Part shown: positions 7,488 through 16,936 of the stretch, in pieces
Numbering within the stretch: position 1 is the stretch's first letter
How the letters are laid out: each line of letters opens with the position of its first letter
DNA from: CAZVKN01 sp964627035
GTDB lineage: Bacteria; Electryoneota; AABM5-125-24; Hatepunaeales; Hatepunaeaceae
DNA: 33,757 nucleotides
Reading direction: 5' to 3'
Assembly (NCBI GenBank): GCA_964627035.1
Contig: CAZVKN010000030.1
Span: forward strand, 1-33,757
Notes under the pieces: generated by a model
Told to the model about the DNA's origin: nothing
Database searches by the model: none
The model's input: only the letters and a program-made list of their open reading frames with translations
Position numbers and translations under genes: made by a program

Positions 7488-9752
7488 ATGGGTCTGGATC
7501 TGATTCTGTTTGCAGTCGTTGTCCTGATAGGATTCGCCTTTTTTGATCTTATCGTCGGAGTCAGCAATGATGCTGTAAACTTTCTGAATTCCTCACTCGG
7601 GTCGAAAGTCGCGCCCCGATATGTCATATTGACTATTGCAAGCGTCGGTATAATGGCTGGCGTGTCATTCTCCAGTGGTATGATGGAGGTTGCCCGAAAA
7701 GGGATATTCCACCCGCAGTTTTTCACCATGCCCGAGCTGATCACCATATTCCTGGCGGTGATGCTCACTGACATAGTCCTGCTCGACCTGTTTAACACAT
7801 ACGGACTTCCAACTTCAACTACCGTATCAATCGTTTTTGAGCTGCTCGGCGGCACCGTCGCTGTGTCAATTATGAAAATACTGCAATCAGACAGCGACCT
7901 GCTAACCTTGTCTCAGTACATAAACACCGGCAAAGCGATGATGATAATCTTTGGGATATTGATATCTGTCGTCGTTGCGTTTTTGTGTGGCGCTTTTGCC
8001 CAGTTCCTCAGCCGACTGCTGTTCACATTCGATTATGTGAAGAGACTGAAACGCTACGGGGCAATCTGGGGCGGTATTGCTCTCGGAATGATAACATATT
8101 TCATTTTGGTTAAAGGTGCAAAAGGGTCAACCTTTATGGCACCTGAAACGGTTGATTGGATTGCAGACCATACGATACTTATCCTTCTGTTTATTTTTAC
8201 TTTTTCCGCTGTACTGCTTCAGATTCTGCTGTTCTTCAAGGTTAACATCCTGAAGCCTATCGTGCTGGTCGGCACATTCGCACTGGCAATGGCGTTTGCA
8301 GCGAATGACCTGGTTAACTTCATCGGTGTTCCGATGGCTGGATTCCATGCCTACTCGATAGCACTGACAACTGATACACCTCTAACATCCAATATGGGAG
8401 CACTGGGGCAAAAGGTGGCAAGTTCACCATGGATGATTATGCTCGCAGGGCTTGTTATGGTGATCACTATGTGGTTTTCCAAAAAGGCGAGAACGGTATC
8501 TGAAACGGAATTGACCTTAGGACGGCAGGCTGAAGACGAAGAACGGTACGATTCCACTTTCCTTTCACGAGCCATTGTCAGGATGGTTGATGGACTTCTC
8601 GATTATGTCAGAATGGTCACACCCTCATTTATGACGAGATGGGTGAATAACAGGTTAGACACAACACAGTACAAGGCGAACACGGATGCAGATCAGAGAC
8701 CGTCGTTCGACCTGCTACGTGCGTCGGTCAACATGATGGTGGCAAGTGCGGTTATCTCGTATGCAACTTCGCAGAAGCTGCCTCTTTCAACTACCTATGT
8801 TACGTTTATGGTCTCAATGGGTTCTTCGTTCGCTGATTTGGCATGGGGAAGGGAGAGTGCTGTCTATAGAATTACGGGAGTGTTAACCGTTGTAGGCGGT
8901 TGGTTCATGACGGCTATGCTGGCATTCAGCATTTCCGGCTTGGTGGCTGTAGCAGTATTCTACGGGAAAACTTATGGGATGGGTGCGGTGTTGATCCTGA
9001 TCGGTCTGATAATTTGGAAAAACCACTCCAAGCATAGCGAACGAACGAAGCAGAAAGAGATGGATCAGGTGTTCAACCTCAAGAAGGTTACTGACGCTTC
9101 CGATACCATTTCAATGACATTTGAGCATATGGGTCAGTTCCTGCATGAGATTCGTACATCACTCGATGCCGCTTTTATCGCACTGTTCAACCAAAATGAA
9201 TACCTGCTGAATGCAGAGAGGAAAAAGATTAAAACAATCCAGCATTGGGCGAATATTATCATCGCCAACGTGTTCAAATCAATGCGACTGTTGCTGAAGG
9301 AAGATCCGGTGATGTCTCAAAAGTACGGGCAGACTATCCGCAGGCTGCAGAAACTGGCGGATGGGCATCGTGACATGATCCTCCGTTCACATGTTCATGT
9401 CAGCAATCATCACAAGGGCTTGTTGGATGTTCAGATCGTCGAGCTGCAAAAAGTACGCGGGCTAATTTACGACATCCTGTACGAAGTTGAATCGGCATTC
9501 AGAAAGAAGAACACTGTCAAGTATAAAACTGTAGTCGAGTATGACCAGAAGCTGAGGGATCTCGCTGAGAGTCTGAATCAGGTGCAGATGGAGCGGATCC
9601 GCACAGAGGAATCGAAGACCCGTTTAAGCATCCTGTTTTATGCGCTGGTCGGCAATGCGATGATGATGTCGAAGCAGAACTTGAAGCTGACCGAGATATT
9701 TTCCGAAGCATTTGAAGGTGTGGAAAAATCTACTTCATTTGACATGGATTAG
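7488..9752 (+). CDS. PiT-family inorganic phosphate transporter with C-terminal PhoU-like helical domain
   Basis: Inner-membrane phosphate (or metal-phosphate) carrier. The two inverted PiT halves are recognisable: GVSNDAVNF (about 24-32) with GLPTSTTVS in the first, and AANDLVNF (about 267) with LPLSTTYVTFMVSMGSSFADLAWG (written in two parts: LPLSTTYVTF then MVSMGSSFADLAWG) in the second. Residues ~525-754 are soluble and helical, resembling PhoU/DUF47 regulators; a fused domain of this kind is known in FCB relatives. AGAGGTAGAG just upstream serves as ribosome binding site. The last 96 bases are duplicated at 31502-31597. It is followed within two bases by the compound repeat element at 9751-9867. 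Confidence 0.9.
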   Translation: MGLDLILFAVVVLIGFAFFDLIVGVSNDAVNFLNSSLGSKVAPRYVILTIASVGIMAGVSFSSGMMEVARKGIFHPQFFTMPELITIFLAVMLTDIVLLDLFNTYGLPTSTTVSIVFELLGGTVAVSIMKILQSDSDLLTLSQYINTGKAMMIIFGILISVVVAFLCGAFAQFLSRLLFTFDYVKRLKRYGAIWGGIALGMITYFILVKGAKGSTFMAPETVDWIADHTILILLFIFTFSAVLLQILLFFKVNILKPIVLVGTFALAMAFAANDLVNFIGVPMAGFHAYSIALTTDTPLTSNMGALGQKVASSPWMIMLAGLVMVITMWFSKKARTVSETELTLGRQAEDEERYDSTFLSRAIVRMVDGLLDYVRMVTPSFMTRWVNNRLDTTQYKANTDADQRPSFDLLRASVNMMVASAVISYATSQKLPLSTTYVTFMVSMGSSFADLAWGRESAVYRITGVLTVVGGWFMTAMLAFSISGLVAVAVFYGKTYGMGAVLILIGLIIWKNHSKHSERTKQKEMDQVFNLKKVTDASDTISMTFEHMGQFLHEIRTSLDAAFIALFNQNEYLLNAERKKIKTIQHWANIIIANVFKSMRLLLKEDPVMSQKYGQTIRRLQKLADGHRDMILRSHVHVSNHHKGLLDVQIVELQKVRGLIYDILYEVESAFRKKNTVKYKTVVEYDQKLRDLAESLNQVQMERIRTEESKTRLSILFYALVGNAMMMSKQNLKLTEIFSEAFEGVEKSTSFDMD

Positions 9753-9867
9753 CAGCCTGTCCGAGAATATAAACGACTCGTCGTGGTTGACAGCCATCTA
9801 ATGATATTGCCAATGTTATGCTGTCAACCATGGCGGGTTGACAACAGACTGTCAAGTCCGGAATGAC
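9751..9867. repeat. Compound intergenic repeat, copy A
   Basis: Shares AGCAGYCTGTCCGARAATA at its left end with copy B (19243-19344), then a GTTGACAGCC-type arm, then a hairpin TGTCAACC (9822-9829) / GGTTGACA (9836-9843) around a loop containing ATGGCG. The left arm of the first hairpin seen in copy B is missing here. It continues into TCAAGTCCGGAATGAC (9852-9867), the repeat end also seen at 1-16 and 4024-4039. Confidence 0.75.
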
Positions 9868-9952
9868 AAACAGGACACATTCGTGAATAAATCAAAGAAC
9901 TCAGGAATGTCTCTGCTCCCCCTTTCACACCTTCTTACTTTCTCACCTTCTA

Positions 9953-12900
9953 TCACTTCACCAACACCAACCTCTGAACCGATCTGAAGCCACCGGCTTC
10001 CATCTTCACGAAGTATAAACCTGTTGTCAGATCCTTCCCGTCAATAGTAGCATCATAATACCCAGCAGAATACTCACCCTTTTTAATTGTCTCTACCATC
10101 CTTCCTGACAGATCGAATAGAGTAATGCTCACATCCGATTCACCCGGAACGGCAAACCTGACTTTTGAGGTTGAATTGAAGGGATTGGGGTATGGTGGTG
10201 ATAATGTAAACTCAGTTGGCAGTGTGTTATCAGGATACTGTACAGAAGTCACTGTGACATAAAGATATATTGGTACAAATAAAGTATCTAACGGAGAAGG
10301 ACTACTATTTGGAATTAAGAGATCGGCACGATAAATACCTGTTTGATATCCGTCACCGAATTGCCAAATACCTCTAATATTCATCTCTTCACCTGCACCG
10401 ACACGAACCTCATGCTGTGGATCTCTCCACATTCCTATTGAATCAGGCCAGTCCGAAGAATCATGGTATGCGAACTCCCACTCATCCAAATCAAACCAAC
10501 ATTCCAATTCCCCTGCATTTGAAAATGTCCAGTTTGGTCGCACAGTTATCCGCTCATCAGGATCTATTGAATCAGCCTCAAAATATAGTGTATCCGGCTC
10601 TACATTCAGCCATCCATGCAGCATCACAAAATTCCGTTCTATCTCCTGCTCGGCTTCTATCTCGATCTCCTCAACAAAAATCTGTTCATACCTGTCAGCA
10701 CTAACCATTAGATCAATCGTACCCGATTCAATGTTATCTATCCTGTAGTTCCCATCTGCATCTGTCACAGTCCGCAATCCGGTTGATGTTCTAACGGTAG
10801 CCGCTTCAATCGGAGCATCGTCAATCTCCCTTAGTACTTGCCCGAACACACTGCCTGCCGGTACGACATAACTGACAGTTGTCCACAGGATTGCACGTTC
10901 ATCCTGCAATCTTGCAGCCGCATCAGAGTAGTCATTCCAGAAAGAGTATGTAAGACCTACCATACCGTCCGGTGAGGAAATTCCGACCGAACAGTGGGCA
11001 TTTGCCTCCCATTGATCCTGAATGTTTTCAACGGTGTGATATTGGAACTGAATCTGGTTGTCACCCGTAGGAGTGGGATACTCATCCGCATCATAGAGAA
11101 TAATCTGAAATATGTTGCGACCATTTCTCTGATTTCCCTCGACGTAAACTTCCCATTGTATGATAAATTTACTGTTATCGGCATCGTGATATACAAACAC
11201 ACCATCGTCTTCATCCATGTCATGCAGCCGATCCCAAAACACTGCTATCATCCCGTATGCACCGTTAATACCGGGGAACATCCAGTTCTGCTGATTGACC
11301 AGATTAGTCTGATCACCGACCGCTATCCAACCGTTGGTACAGATCGAAATCTCATTGAATTGCTCACCATAGTATGTAAACGCAAACGGAAGCTCGACCA
11401 ATACAGTTGCATCAACCTCGTCATTGTTGACTTCACCTTCAACCTCCAACAGTTCACCTTCAACATCTCCATGCCATGCGTTGATGTCGAGCCAGTTATA
11501 TTCTGGTGCTTCAGCCCAGACGAGGTCGTTGTCACCGTCATCGAGAGCGATGTAGCCGTAGCTGTCAGGTCCTAACGGGTCGGTTACTTCGACTTCACCG
11601 ACTTGAATGGTGAACGGCAGCTCTGACCAGATTATTCTACCGTCACCGCGAAGCACCAGATTAAACTCAGCTATTAAACCTACAACAGTTTCTTCAGCAA
11701 ATCTGACTGTGAAAGGATCGCGTACTTGTGCTCGCTCTTCCCCTGCAGGGATTTCACGATAAGTTCCATCTGGTTGAGTTACCTCTGCGAACAGAGAGTT
11801 CGACACTAAAAGAGCATCCGCACCCGGCATATCGAAATCACCAATATTTGCAATTATTACATCAAGATCAATTTCTTCACCAGGTTCAGGATTCCCCGCA
11901 ATTTCAAATGATGATACGTCCAGTTGCATTCCTGTTACTTCAATGCTGAAGCCGACTCTAAAGACAAGACCCTCTTCATCGCTACCGGATGCACCAAGGT
12001 TTGCTATTGTTTCATTCGGACAATTCCAGCTTACTCTATAATGAAGTGGTATTTCAACACTTTCATCAGCAGGTATCTGTACATCTGGAAGTATTGCACC
12101 AATATCTTGAATCCAAGGTGAGTAACTATAGGGTGTTATGTCACCTTCCCAATCTTCGTCCGTTCTGTTCGATAATCTAAGGATAACCGCAATAGTCTCA
12201 CCTGAGTTTGCAATTCCGTCACCATTCCCATTTTCTTCGTCATCCACCCAATATTCGGTCAATACAATAATTGGATCATCTTCAACTGATATAGATCCAA
12301 CAGTTGGGAGTAAATCCTCACCTGTTACTGTAACCTGAATCTCATTGTCATTTAATTCTTCATGATCCAAAGTAAAAAATGTACTTCCACCTTCAATCGA
12401 AACTAATGTAAGATTTATTCCATCTTCCTGATATAAACTGACTGTCGCACCATCGACAGGTTCTTCACCATTTTCGTCACTGAATACATTGATTCGAAGT
12501 GATGTTGCTTCGGGATGTATTGTCTCATCGTGCGCTACAAAGAGTTCTTCCGGCACTCCCCTCCAGACAAACTGTCCGGGATCGCCATAATAGAGCCAAT
12601 GTGAATAGTAGTAAGGCATCAGATCAACGCCGTCCTCCGGCATAACTCGTGCCAAATTTGCCACCGCATAATTCCTCGCCCAGCCGTAACTGTCAATATC
12701 GAGGAAGAACAGTGATTGAATCAAACCGCCGATCAGTGCGTTCGCTATGTTGGTTCTGGGGCTGCTCCTGTGCCCGAATCCAGCGGACGGTCCCTTCATA
12801 TTGTCCGGTGTCCCCTGGCGAAACGCCCAGTTAAATGCACCGGTCTCGGGTGGACTAATCGTACCGGAACTGACCAGAAAATGGAAGGGATAGACTTCAC

Positions 12901-14218
12901 CCTCTTCGATGTTATCAACTTCCAGATCCCACTGATGAGCGCGCACAGTGATGAAGTTTGTCTGTTCGTTGTACAACTCCTCTATCATGCGCGAGGGGTC
13001 GTCCACACCGTTGTCAGCAAAGAAACTGGTCTCGATATCGTCAAATTGGTTTCGGCTGAGGACTTCCGCAACCCATTTGCCTGTATATGAAGGAGATAAA
13101 TCTCCCGGTACACTGCACGCCCCGACACCCACTCCGGCACGGGTGAACCATTCAGTGTCTTCCATATACGGTTCATACTGATATGATATTGATCTTCGCA
13201 GTGCACACGTCAGATTGTCCTCCTCAAGGCAGTTGAATGTCCCTACAGCGACATCCGGCAGCATATCTTCACCTTCCAGTTGAGCGAAGTAAATGTCATA
13301 ATAAACATCGTCATAAGGAATCTCCAGACCGGGATCGGCGTCCCCTATCATGCTACCGATAAACACGAGAAACTCAAACCCGGTGTCACCGTAATGATCC
13401 CGAATCATATCTCGAAGCTCAACGCGACCGACTTCATCCGGGTCAAATGTCAACAGCTCGGTCGGATGACCTACCCGCCTTTTCCAGTCAATAAACTCCT
13501 GAACCGATTCGGGGGCTTCCTCATTCGCCACAACCAAATAGCCGCCCGGCAACATCTGCTCAGGTTCATCTCGTCGAGGTGGATTGAGCAGCAGTGCATC
13601 AACAGCATTGGCAAAATCGGCTGAATATTGACGGGGGATCGCTGCCACCTCATTTCGACCCGGATCAGCGGTGGTTTCAATGCTGACATCCAACCGATCT
13701 GTTAGAATGTACTCTTCATTGTCGGCATCCCACCTGACCGGATAGAGCGATAGCATCACCATTCTCACACCACGCATAATCATCGGCTCGCTGATTGTTA
13801 CCGGGCTTTCGGGGTAAACTCCTCTCGCTGAATATGTACCGTCAATTCTAATATCTTTCACCTGCGCATGGTAGAGCTGCGGTCTTTGTCCCTCCGACCT
13901 CTGTTCTTCGGTTGTACATGTCATTTGCACCTCTCCTCTATCGGAAACTCTGACCCATCTTCCAATCGCCGGAAGATCAGGAAAGCCGTCACGTCCTATG
14001 ATCCCTTCGCCCGGAATCCGCCAGACAGTGCCGTCCTCGCTTTGCTCCACTCTACTGACATTGAATTGAGCTGATATTTCCGAAGCGGTCTCCATTAGAT
14101 TGACTTCAACGGGAGATGGCTGACTCAGGTGGATATCCGCTGAGCTATGCAGAGGTTGTGTAAAAAGGAGAAGAAACAGAATTGAACTGAAGAGAATGAT
14201 GTGATGAATAGATCGCAT
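9953..14218 (-). CDS. Gingipain-family (peptidase C25-like) T9SS cargo protein, probably without catalytic Cys
   Basis: About 1421 residues. I prefer the ATG at 14218 (MRSIHH...) because GAGG sits 7 bases upstream; in-frame ATGs at 14236 and 14230 lack a Shine-Dalgarno. A signal peptide ends near HSSA. Residues ~60-200 look like the C25 propeptide and ~220-560 like the C25 catalytic fold (LPDVAVG, KGPSAGFGHRSS, YGDPGQFVW). Where C25 enzymes have GHG and the nucleophilic Cys, this protein reads RAHQW (His ~428) and FLVSSGTI (Ser 450-451). Later come Ig-like segments, a carboxypeptidase-regulatory-like domain (about 1170-1250, GSVFGQV...DADGNYRI) and a T9SS sorting domain starting PYPNPFNS and ending LVLVK. 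Proteolytic activity is doubtful; an adhesive or structural role is possible. Confidence 0.8.
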   Translation of the reverse strand: MRSIHHIILFSSILFLLLFTQPLHSSADIHLSQPSPVEVNLMETASEISAQFNVSRVEQSEDGTVWRIPGEGIIGRDGFPDLPAIGRWVRVSDRGEVQMTCTTEEQRSEGQRPQLYHAQVKDIRIDGTYSARGVYPESPVTISEPMIMRGVRMVMLSLYPVRWDADNEEYILTDRLDVSIETTADPGRNEVAAIPRQYSADFANAVDALLLNPPRRDEPEQMLPGGYLVVANEEAPESVQEFIDWKRRVGHPTELLTFDPDEVGRVELRDMIRDHYGDTGFEFLVFIGSMIGDADPGLEIPYDDVYYDIYFAQLEGEDMLPDVAVGTFNCLEEDNLTCALRRSISYQYEPYMEDTEWFTRAGVGVGACSVPGDLSPSYTGKWVAEVLSRNQFDDIETSFFADNGVDDPSRMIEELYNEQTNFITVRAHQWDLEVDNIEEGEVYPFHFLVSSGTISPPETGAFNWAFRQGTPDNMKGPSAGFGHRSSPRTNIANALIGGLIQSLFFLDIDSYGWARNYAVANLARVMPEDGVDLMPYYYSHWLYYGDPGQFVWRGVPEELFVAHDETIHPEATSLRINVFSDENGEEPVDGATVSLYQEDGINLTLVSIEGGSTFFTLDHEELNDNEIQVTVTGEDLLPTVGSISVEDDPIIVLTEYWVDDEENGNGDGIANSGETIAVILRLSNRTDEDWEGDITPYSYSPWIQDIGAILPDVQIPADESVEIPLHYRVSWNCPNETIANLGASGSDEEGLVFRVGFSIEVTGMQLDVSSFEIAGNPEPGEEIDLDVIIANIGDFDMPGADALLVSNSLFAEVTQPDGTYREIPAGEERAQVRDPFTVRFAEETVVGLIAEFNLVLRGDGRIIWSELPFTIQVGEVEVTDPLGPDSYGYIALDDGDNDLVWAEAPEYNWLDINAWHGDVEGELLEVEGEVNNDEVDATVLVELPFAFTYYGEQFNEISICTNGWIAVGDQTNLVNQQNWMFPGINGAYGMIAVFWDRLHDMDEDDGVFVYHDADNSKFIIQWEVYVEGNQRNGRNIFQIILYDADEYPTPTGDNQIQFQYHTVENIQDQWEANAHCSVGISSPDGMVGLTYSFWNDYSDAAARLQDERAILWTTVSYVVPAGSVFGQVLREIDDAPIEAATVRTSTGLRTVTDADGNYRIDNIESGTIDLMVSADRYEQIFVEEIEIEAEQEIERNFVMLHGWLNVEPDTLYFEADSIDPDERITVRPNWTFSNAGELECWFDLDEWEFAYHDSSDWPDSIGMWRDPQHEVRVGAGEEMNIRGIWQFGDGYQTGIYRADLLIPNSSPSPLDTLFVPIYLYVTVTSVQYPDNTLPTEFTLSPPYPNPFNSTSKVRFAVPGESDVSITLFDLSGRMVETIKKGEYSAGYYDATIDGKDLTTGLYFVKMEAGGFRSVQRLVLVK

Positions 14219-14241
14219 TTCAAACCTCATGAGCATTGATG

Positions 14242-14247
14242 ATTATA
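14242..14247 (-). promoter_or_regulatory. Possible -10 box for the C25-like gene
   Basis: TATAAT read on the minus strand, 24 bases before the preferred ATG at 14218. The matching -35 region is only a T-rich tract. If used, transcription would begin near 14236, which also argues against the longer protein start. Confidence 0.35.
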
Positions 14248-14291
14248 CACATAAATAAACAAAAAAGAAGTCACGTTCCAACAGGTAAGAC

Positions 14292-14365
14292 GGTTCATGA
14301 GCATGAACCAAAGGAATGATTGAGTAGCTTGGCAGAGACCAAGCTACTCGTTAGTTTCTACTAAC
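14292..14365 (-). terminator. Terminator region after tatA, with three consecutive inverted repeats
   Basis: Three perfect palindromes lie in 74 bases. They are GTTAGT/ACTAAC (14350-14365), GAGTAGCTTGG (14322-14332) / CCAAGCTACTC (14339-14349) with a 6-base loop, and GGTTCATG (14292-14299) / CATGAACC (14302-14309). The 11-bp middle hairpin is the likely terminator of the respiratory operon, although no strong T tract follows. The other two may contribute or be protein sites. Confidence 0.55.
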
Positions 14366-14378
14366 CGGAGATTTTCGG

Positions 14379-14558
14379 TTATTTATTCTTTTTCCCCTCA
14401 TCTCCTGATTCTTCCGACTCTTCTCCCTCTTTCAGTCCGGATTTAAATTCTTTAATGCCGGAACCGAGTCCCCGCATGATCTCCGGAATCTTCTTGGCAC
14501 CGAACAGAACCACCACAAACATGATAATCAGTCCGATTTCCCATGGTCCTAATCTCAT
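14379..14558 (-). CDS. tatA: Sec-independent translocase protein TatA
   Basis: 59 residues: short N-terminus MRLGPWEI, one membrane helix (GLIIMFVVVLFGAKKIP, ending in the FGAKKIPE hinge typical of TatA), an amphipathic helix (GLGSGIKEFKSGL) and an acidic-then-Lys tail. AGAGGT lies just upstream of the ATG. It is 11 bases downstream of the multihaem cytochrome and last in the operon; the Rieske protein at the head of the same operon carries a twin-arginine signal, so this TatA plausibly helps export it. No TatC is in the window. Confidence 0.93.
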   Translation of the reverse strand: MRLGPWEIGLIIMFVVVLFGAKKIPEIMRGLGSGIKEFKSGLKEGEESEESGDEGKKNK

Positions 14559-14569
14559 GATCTACCTCT

Positions 14570-15853
14570 TTATAATGACTTGATCTTCACAGCGAGCAAC
14601 ACTGCAAACAGCAAGATGAAAATCGTTATAACAACATAATAGACGTACCTGCCGCCAAGTTCAGCCTCAGCGTTATATCCTTCATTTAACACTGCCTGAA
14701 GCACCGAATCCGCAAACATGTACGACTCCTGATATTTTTCCATATTGAAACTGTGTGTCATGGTGCGGAGCTTCATCTTCGCCTGTTTGACATCATTTTC
14801 TAATGCCCATTTTGCATCAGAAATTTCGAATCCGCGCTGCTCAACATCTTCCAATAGTTTGTGGGCTGCTTCAAGATTGTATTCCAGCGAATCCCGCCAT
14901 GATGAAATTGCTGAAGCGGTATTCCAGCCGACTTCATCCTCAGCATGACACTGCGAACATACAGCCTTTTCATCCGTGCCTGCAAGCTTATGAGTCGGCG
15001 ATACTATCGTATGGATGCTGCCGTGCGGGTCGTCAAGTGTGGGTCTAATCTGATGACAAAATGCACAGGCAGGAACTTCAAATCCTTCAAACGCCTCTTT
15101 GTGTGGACTATTGAGATACAACTTTCCGTTGAACGAGTGACACTGCACACAGACCAGAGCAACAGATTCCGACCCGGGCGGGTGTGCCCCATGATTTCCA
15201 TGACAGTCATTGCAAGCCGGGGCGCTAAGATCACGTTTGTGCAGCAGCGCAAATCCGTGCACGTTTGAACTGTCAACATACTGAGCGTACTGGTGAGTCG
15301 GTATGTCGTATTCTGCCATGTATTCTTCGTCAGAGTGGCAAGCACCGCAGGTTGCGGGAACGTTCACCGGAAACACTTTGGATTTCGGTAAGTCAGGAGG
15401 TAGAATCCCATGCACACCATGACAACCGGTGCAGACAGCAACCTTATTGTCACCCTTCTTCAGCAGAAGTCCATGCTCACTCGTCCAATACTTATCAACC
15501 TGATCAGTCGGAAGAGAGGCGTTATAATTGCCCATATAAACGGGATCGCTGTGACACTTACCGCAGAAATTCGGTTGATCTGCATGAGCAGGAACACCCA
15601 CGAATCCTCGTTTTGGATCCATCGCTTCATCTTCATCCTCTTTGGAAGCATCCCCGCCGTGGCAATCTACACACGACAGGTTGGACTTTGCGTGGACGCC
15701 CTGAACAAATGTCTCCGTTATCTCCTCATGCAGTACGGAATGACACTCAATACAATTGTCAACGTCACCGGCAGTGGCAGTAATCGCAATTAGGAACAAT
15801 CCACATAGCAGGGAGAAAACTGCTGTTTGCTTTTTTATAGTATTTATTTTCAT
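14570..15853 (-). CDS. Nine-haem c-type cytochrome with C-terminal membrane anchor
   Basis: 427 residues with an N-terminal signal peptide (cleavage near residue 29). Nine CxxCH haem-binding motifs start at residues 34, 61, 97, 141, 169, 214, 235, 263 and 299. Residues ~310-395 are predicted helical and charged without haems, followed by one transmembrane helix (403-425) and a short basic end. The topology is periplasmic haem domain with C-terminal anchor. It sits 9 bases after a fused cytochrome b and after a Rieske gene, where a cytochrome c1 or f would be expected, so I infer that it takes electrons from the Rieske/b pair. Extra His residues between motifs could be distal ligands. The downstream acceptor is unknown. 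Confidence 0.93.
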   Translation of the reverse strand: MKINTIKKQTAVFSLLCGLFLIAITATAGDVDNCIECHSVLHEEITETFVQGVHAKSNLSCVDCHGGDASKEDEDEAMDPKRGFVGVPAHADQPNFCGKCHSDPVYMGNYNASLPTDQVDKYWTSEHGLLLKKGDNKVAVCTGCHGVHGILPPDLPKSKVFPVNVPATCGACHSDEEYMAEYDIPTHQYAQYVDSSNVHGFALLHKRDLSAPACNDCHGNHGAHPPGSESVALVCVQCHSFNGKLYLNSPHKEAFEGFEVPACAFCHQIRPTLDDPHGSIHTIVSPTHKLAGTDEKAVCSQCHAEDEVGWNTASAISSWRDSLEYNLEAAHKLLEDVEQRGFEISDAKWALENDVKQAKMKLRTMTHSFNMEKYQESYMFADSVLQAVLNEGYNAEAELGGRYVYYVVITIFILLFAVLLAVKIKSL

Positions 15854-15862
15854 TTTTCTTCC

Positions 15863-16936
15863 CTAATCCAACACAAAGCCGAGAACGGTGAACACTGCAA
15901 AGAACAACAAGCCGAATATTCCGATCACATCCCACCACTTGTTACGCTTGCCTATTTCTGATGATTTGTCGAGAAACGGAATGAACACCACTATCGCTGC
16001 GCCGATACCAAGCAGAGTCAGACCAAACAGCTCTCCCTCAATCGGACCGATGTGAGCCGGAAGGAATTTTAGCAGTTGGAACACAAATAGAAAGTACCAT
16101 TCCGGCTTAATTCCTGCCGGAGCAGGTGCAAACGGATCAGCTTTTACGCCCAGTTCCCACGGATAGAAAACCGACAGGAGGATCAGAACATCGAGCACAA
16201 TCAACCATATAAGCAGATCACGAAGCGCAAAATCAGGCAGGAATGGCATTGTCTTCTTCTCGGATTTCGGCTGACCCTCGTGACTGATCGGTTCTGACAT
16301 TCCCTGCATCTGCACGAAGAACAGGTGAAAACCGAGAAGAAGCGTGAAGAGAGGAGGCAGCACAGAGATGTGAAGCCCGAAGAAGCGGGATAGTGTAGCT
16401 GATGTTACATCTGATCCACCTCTCATTAATGTCAGTAGAAAGTTACCTATGAGAGGAATGGCTCCTGCGCTATCGGTGCCAACTTTTGTTGCAAAAAATG
16501 CTAACTCGTTCCAAGGCAGTAAGTACCCGGAAAATCCAAATGCGAACAGCATAAACAGCATTGCTACACCGGTCAGCCAGGTTAGCTCTCGCGGTTTCCG
16601 ATATGAGCTATGAAAGAATACACTCGCCATATGTATCATAGCAGCGAGCACCATCAAATTCGCTGACCATGCATGCATATTCCTCAAAAGCCAGCCAAAT
16701 TTCACTTGCGTTAGTATAAATTTGACACTCTCGAACGAAGCATCCGCTCCGACACGATAATAAAAGAGCAGAATTAACCCGGTTAACACTTGCACACCAA
16801 ACAGAAAGAGTGTAATTCCTCCAAAGTAGTACCAAACCGAACCACTATGTACCGGAACCGTCTTCTCTTTTGAAAAATGCAGAATGGTATCAATCTTGTA
16901 ACGTTTCTCAAGCCAATTCAAAATATTATGAATCAT
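15863..16936 (-). CDS. Cytochrome b (fused PetB-PetD type) of a bc-type complex
   Basis: Quinol-oxidising membrane subunit, 357 residues with about eight membrane helices. The haem-ligand His pairs are H88/H102 (13 residues between) and H189/H204 (14 between, the spacing of cytochrome b6). The Qo-site motif PEWY is at 278-281, in the C-terminal subunit-IV-like half, so both halves are in one chain. The Cys that binds the extra haem in cytochrome b6 is replaced (WYYFGG near residue 36-40), so no third covalent haem is expected. It overlaps the Rieske gene by 11 bases and precedes the nine-haem cytochrome. Confidence 0.94.
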   Translation of the reverse strand: MIHNILNWLEKRYKIDTILHFSKEKTVPVHSGSVWYYFGGITLFLFGVQVLTGLILLFYYRVGADASFESVKFILTQVKFGWLLRNMHAWSANLMVLAAMIHMASVFFHSSYRKPRELTWLTGVAMLFMLFAFGFSGYLLPWNELAFFATKVGTDSAGAIPLIGNFLLTLMRGGSDVTSATLSRFFGLHISVLPPLFTLLLGFHLFFVQMQGMSEPISHEGQPKSEKKTMPFLPDFALRDLLIWLIVLDVLILLSVFYPWELGVKADPFAPAPAGIKPEWYFLFVFQLLKFLPAHIGPIEGELFGLTLLGIGAAIVVFIPFLDKSSEIGKRNKWWDVIGIFGLLFFAVFTVLGFVLD

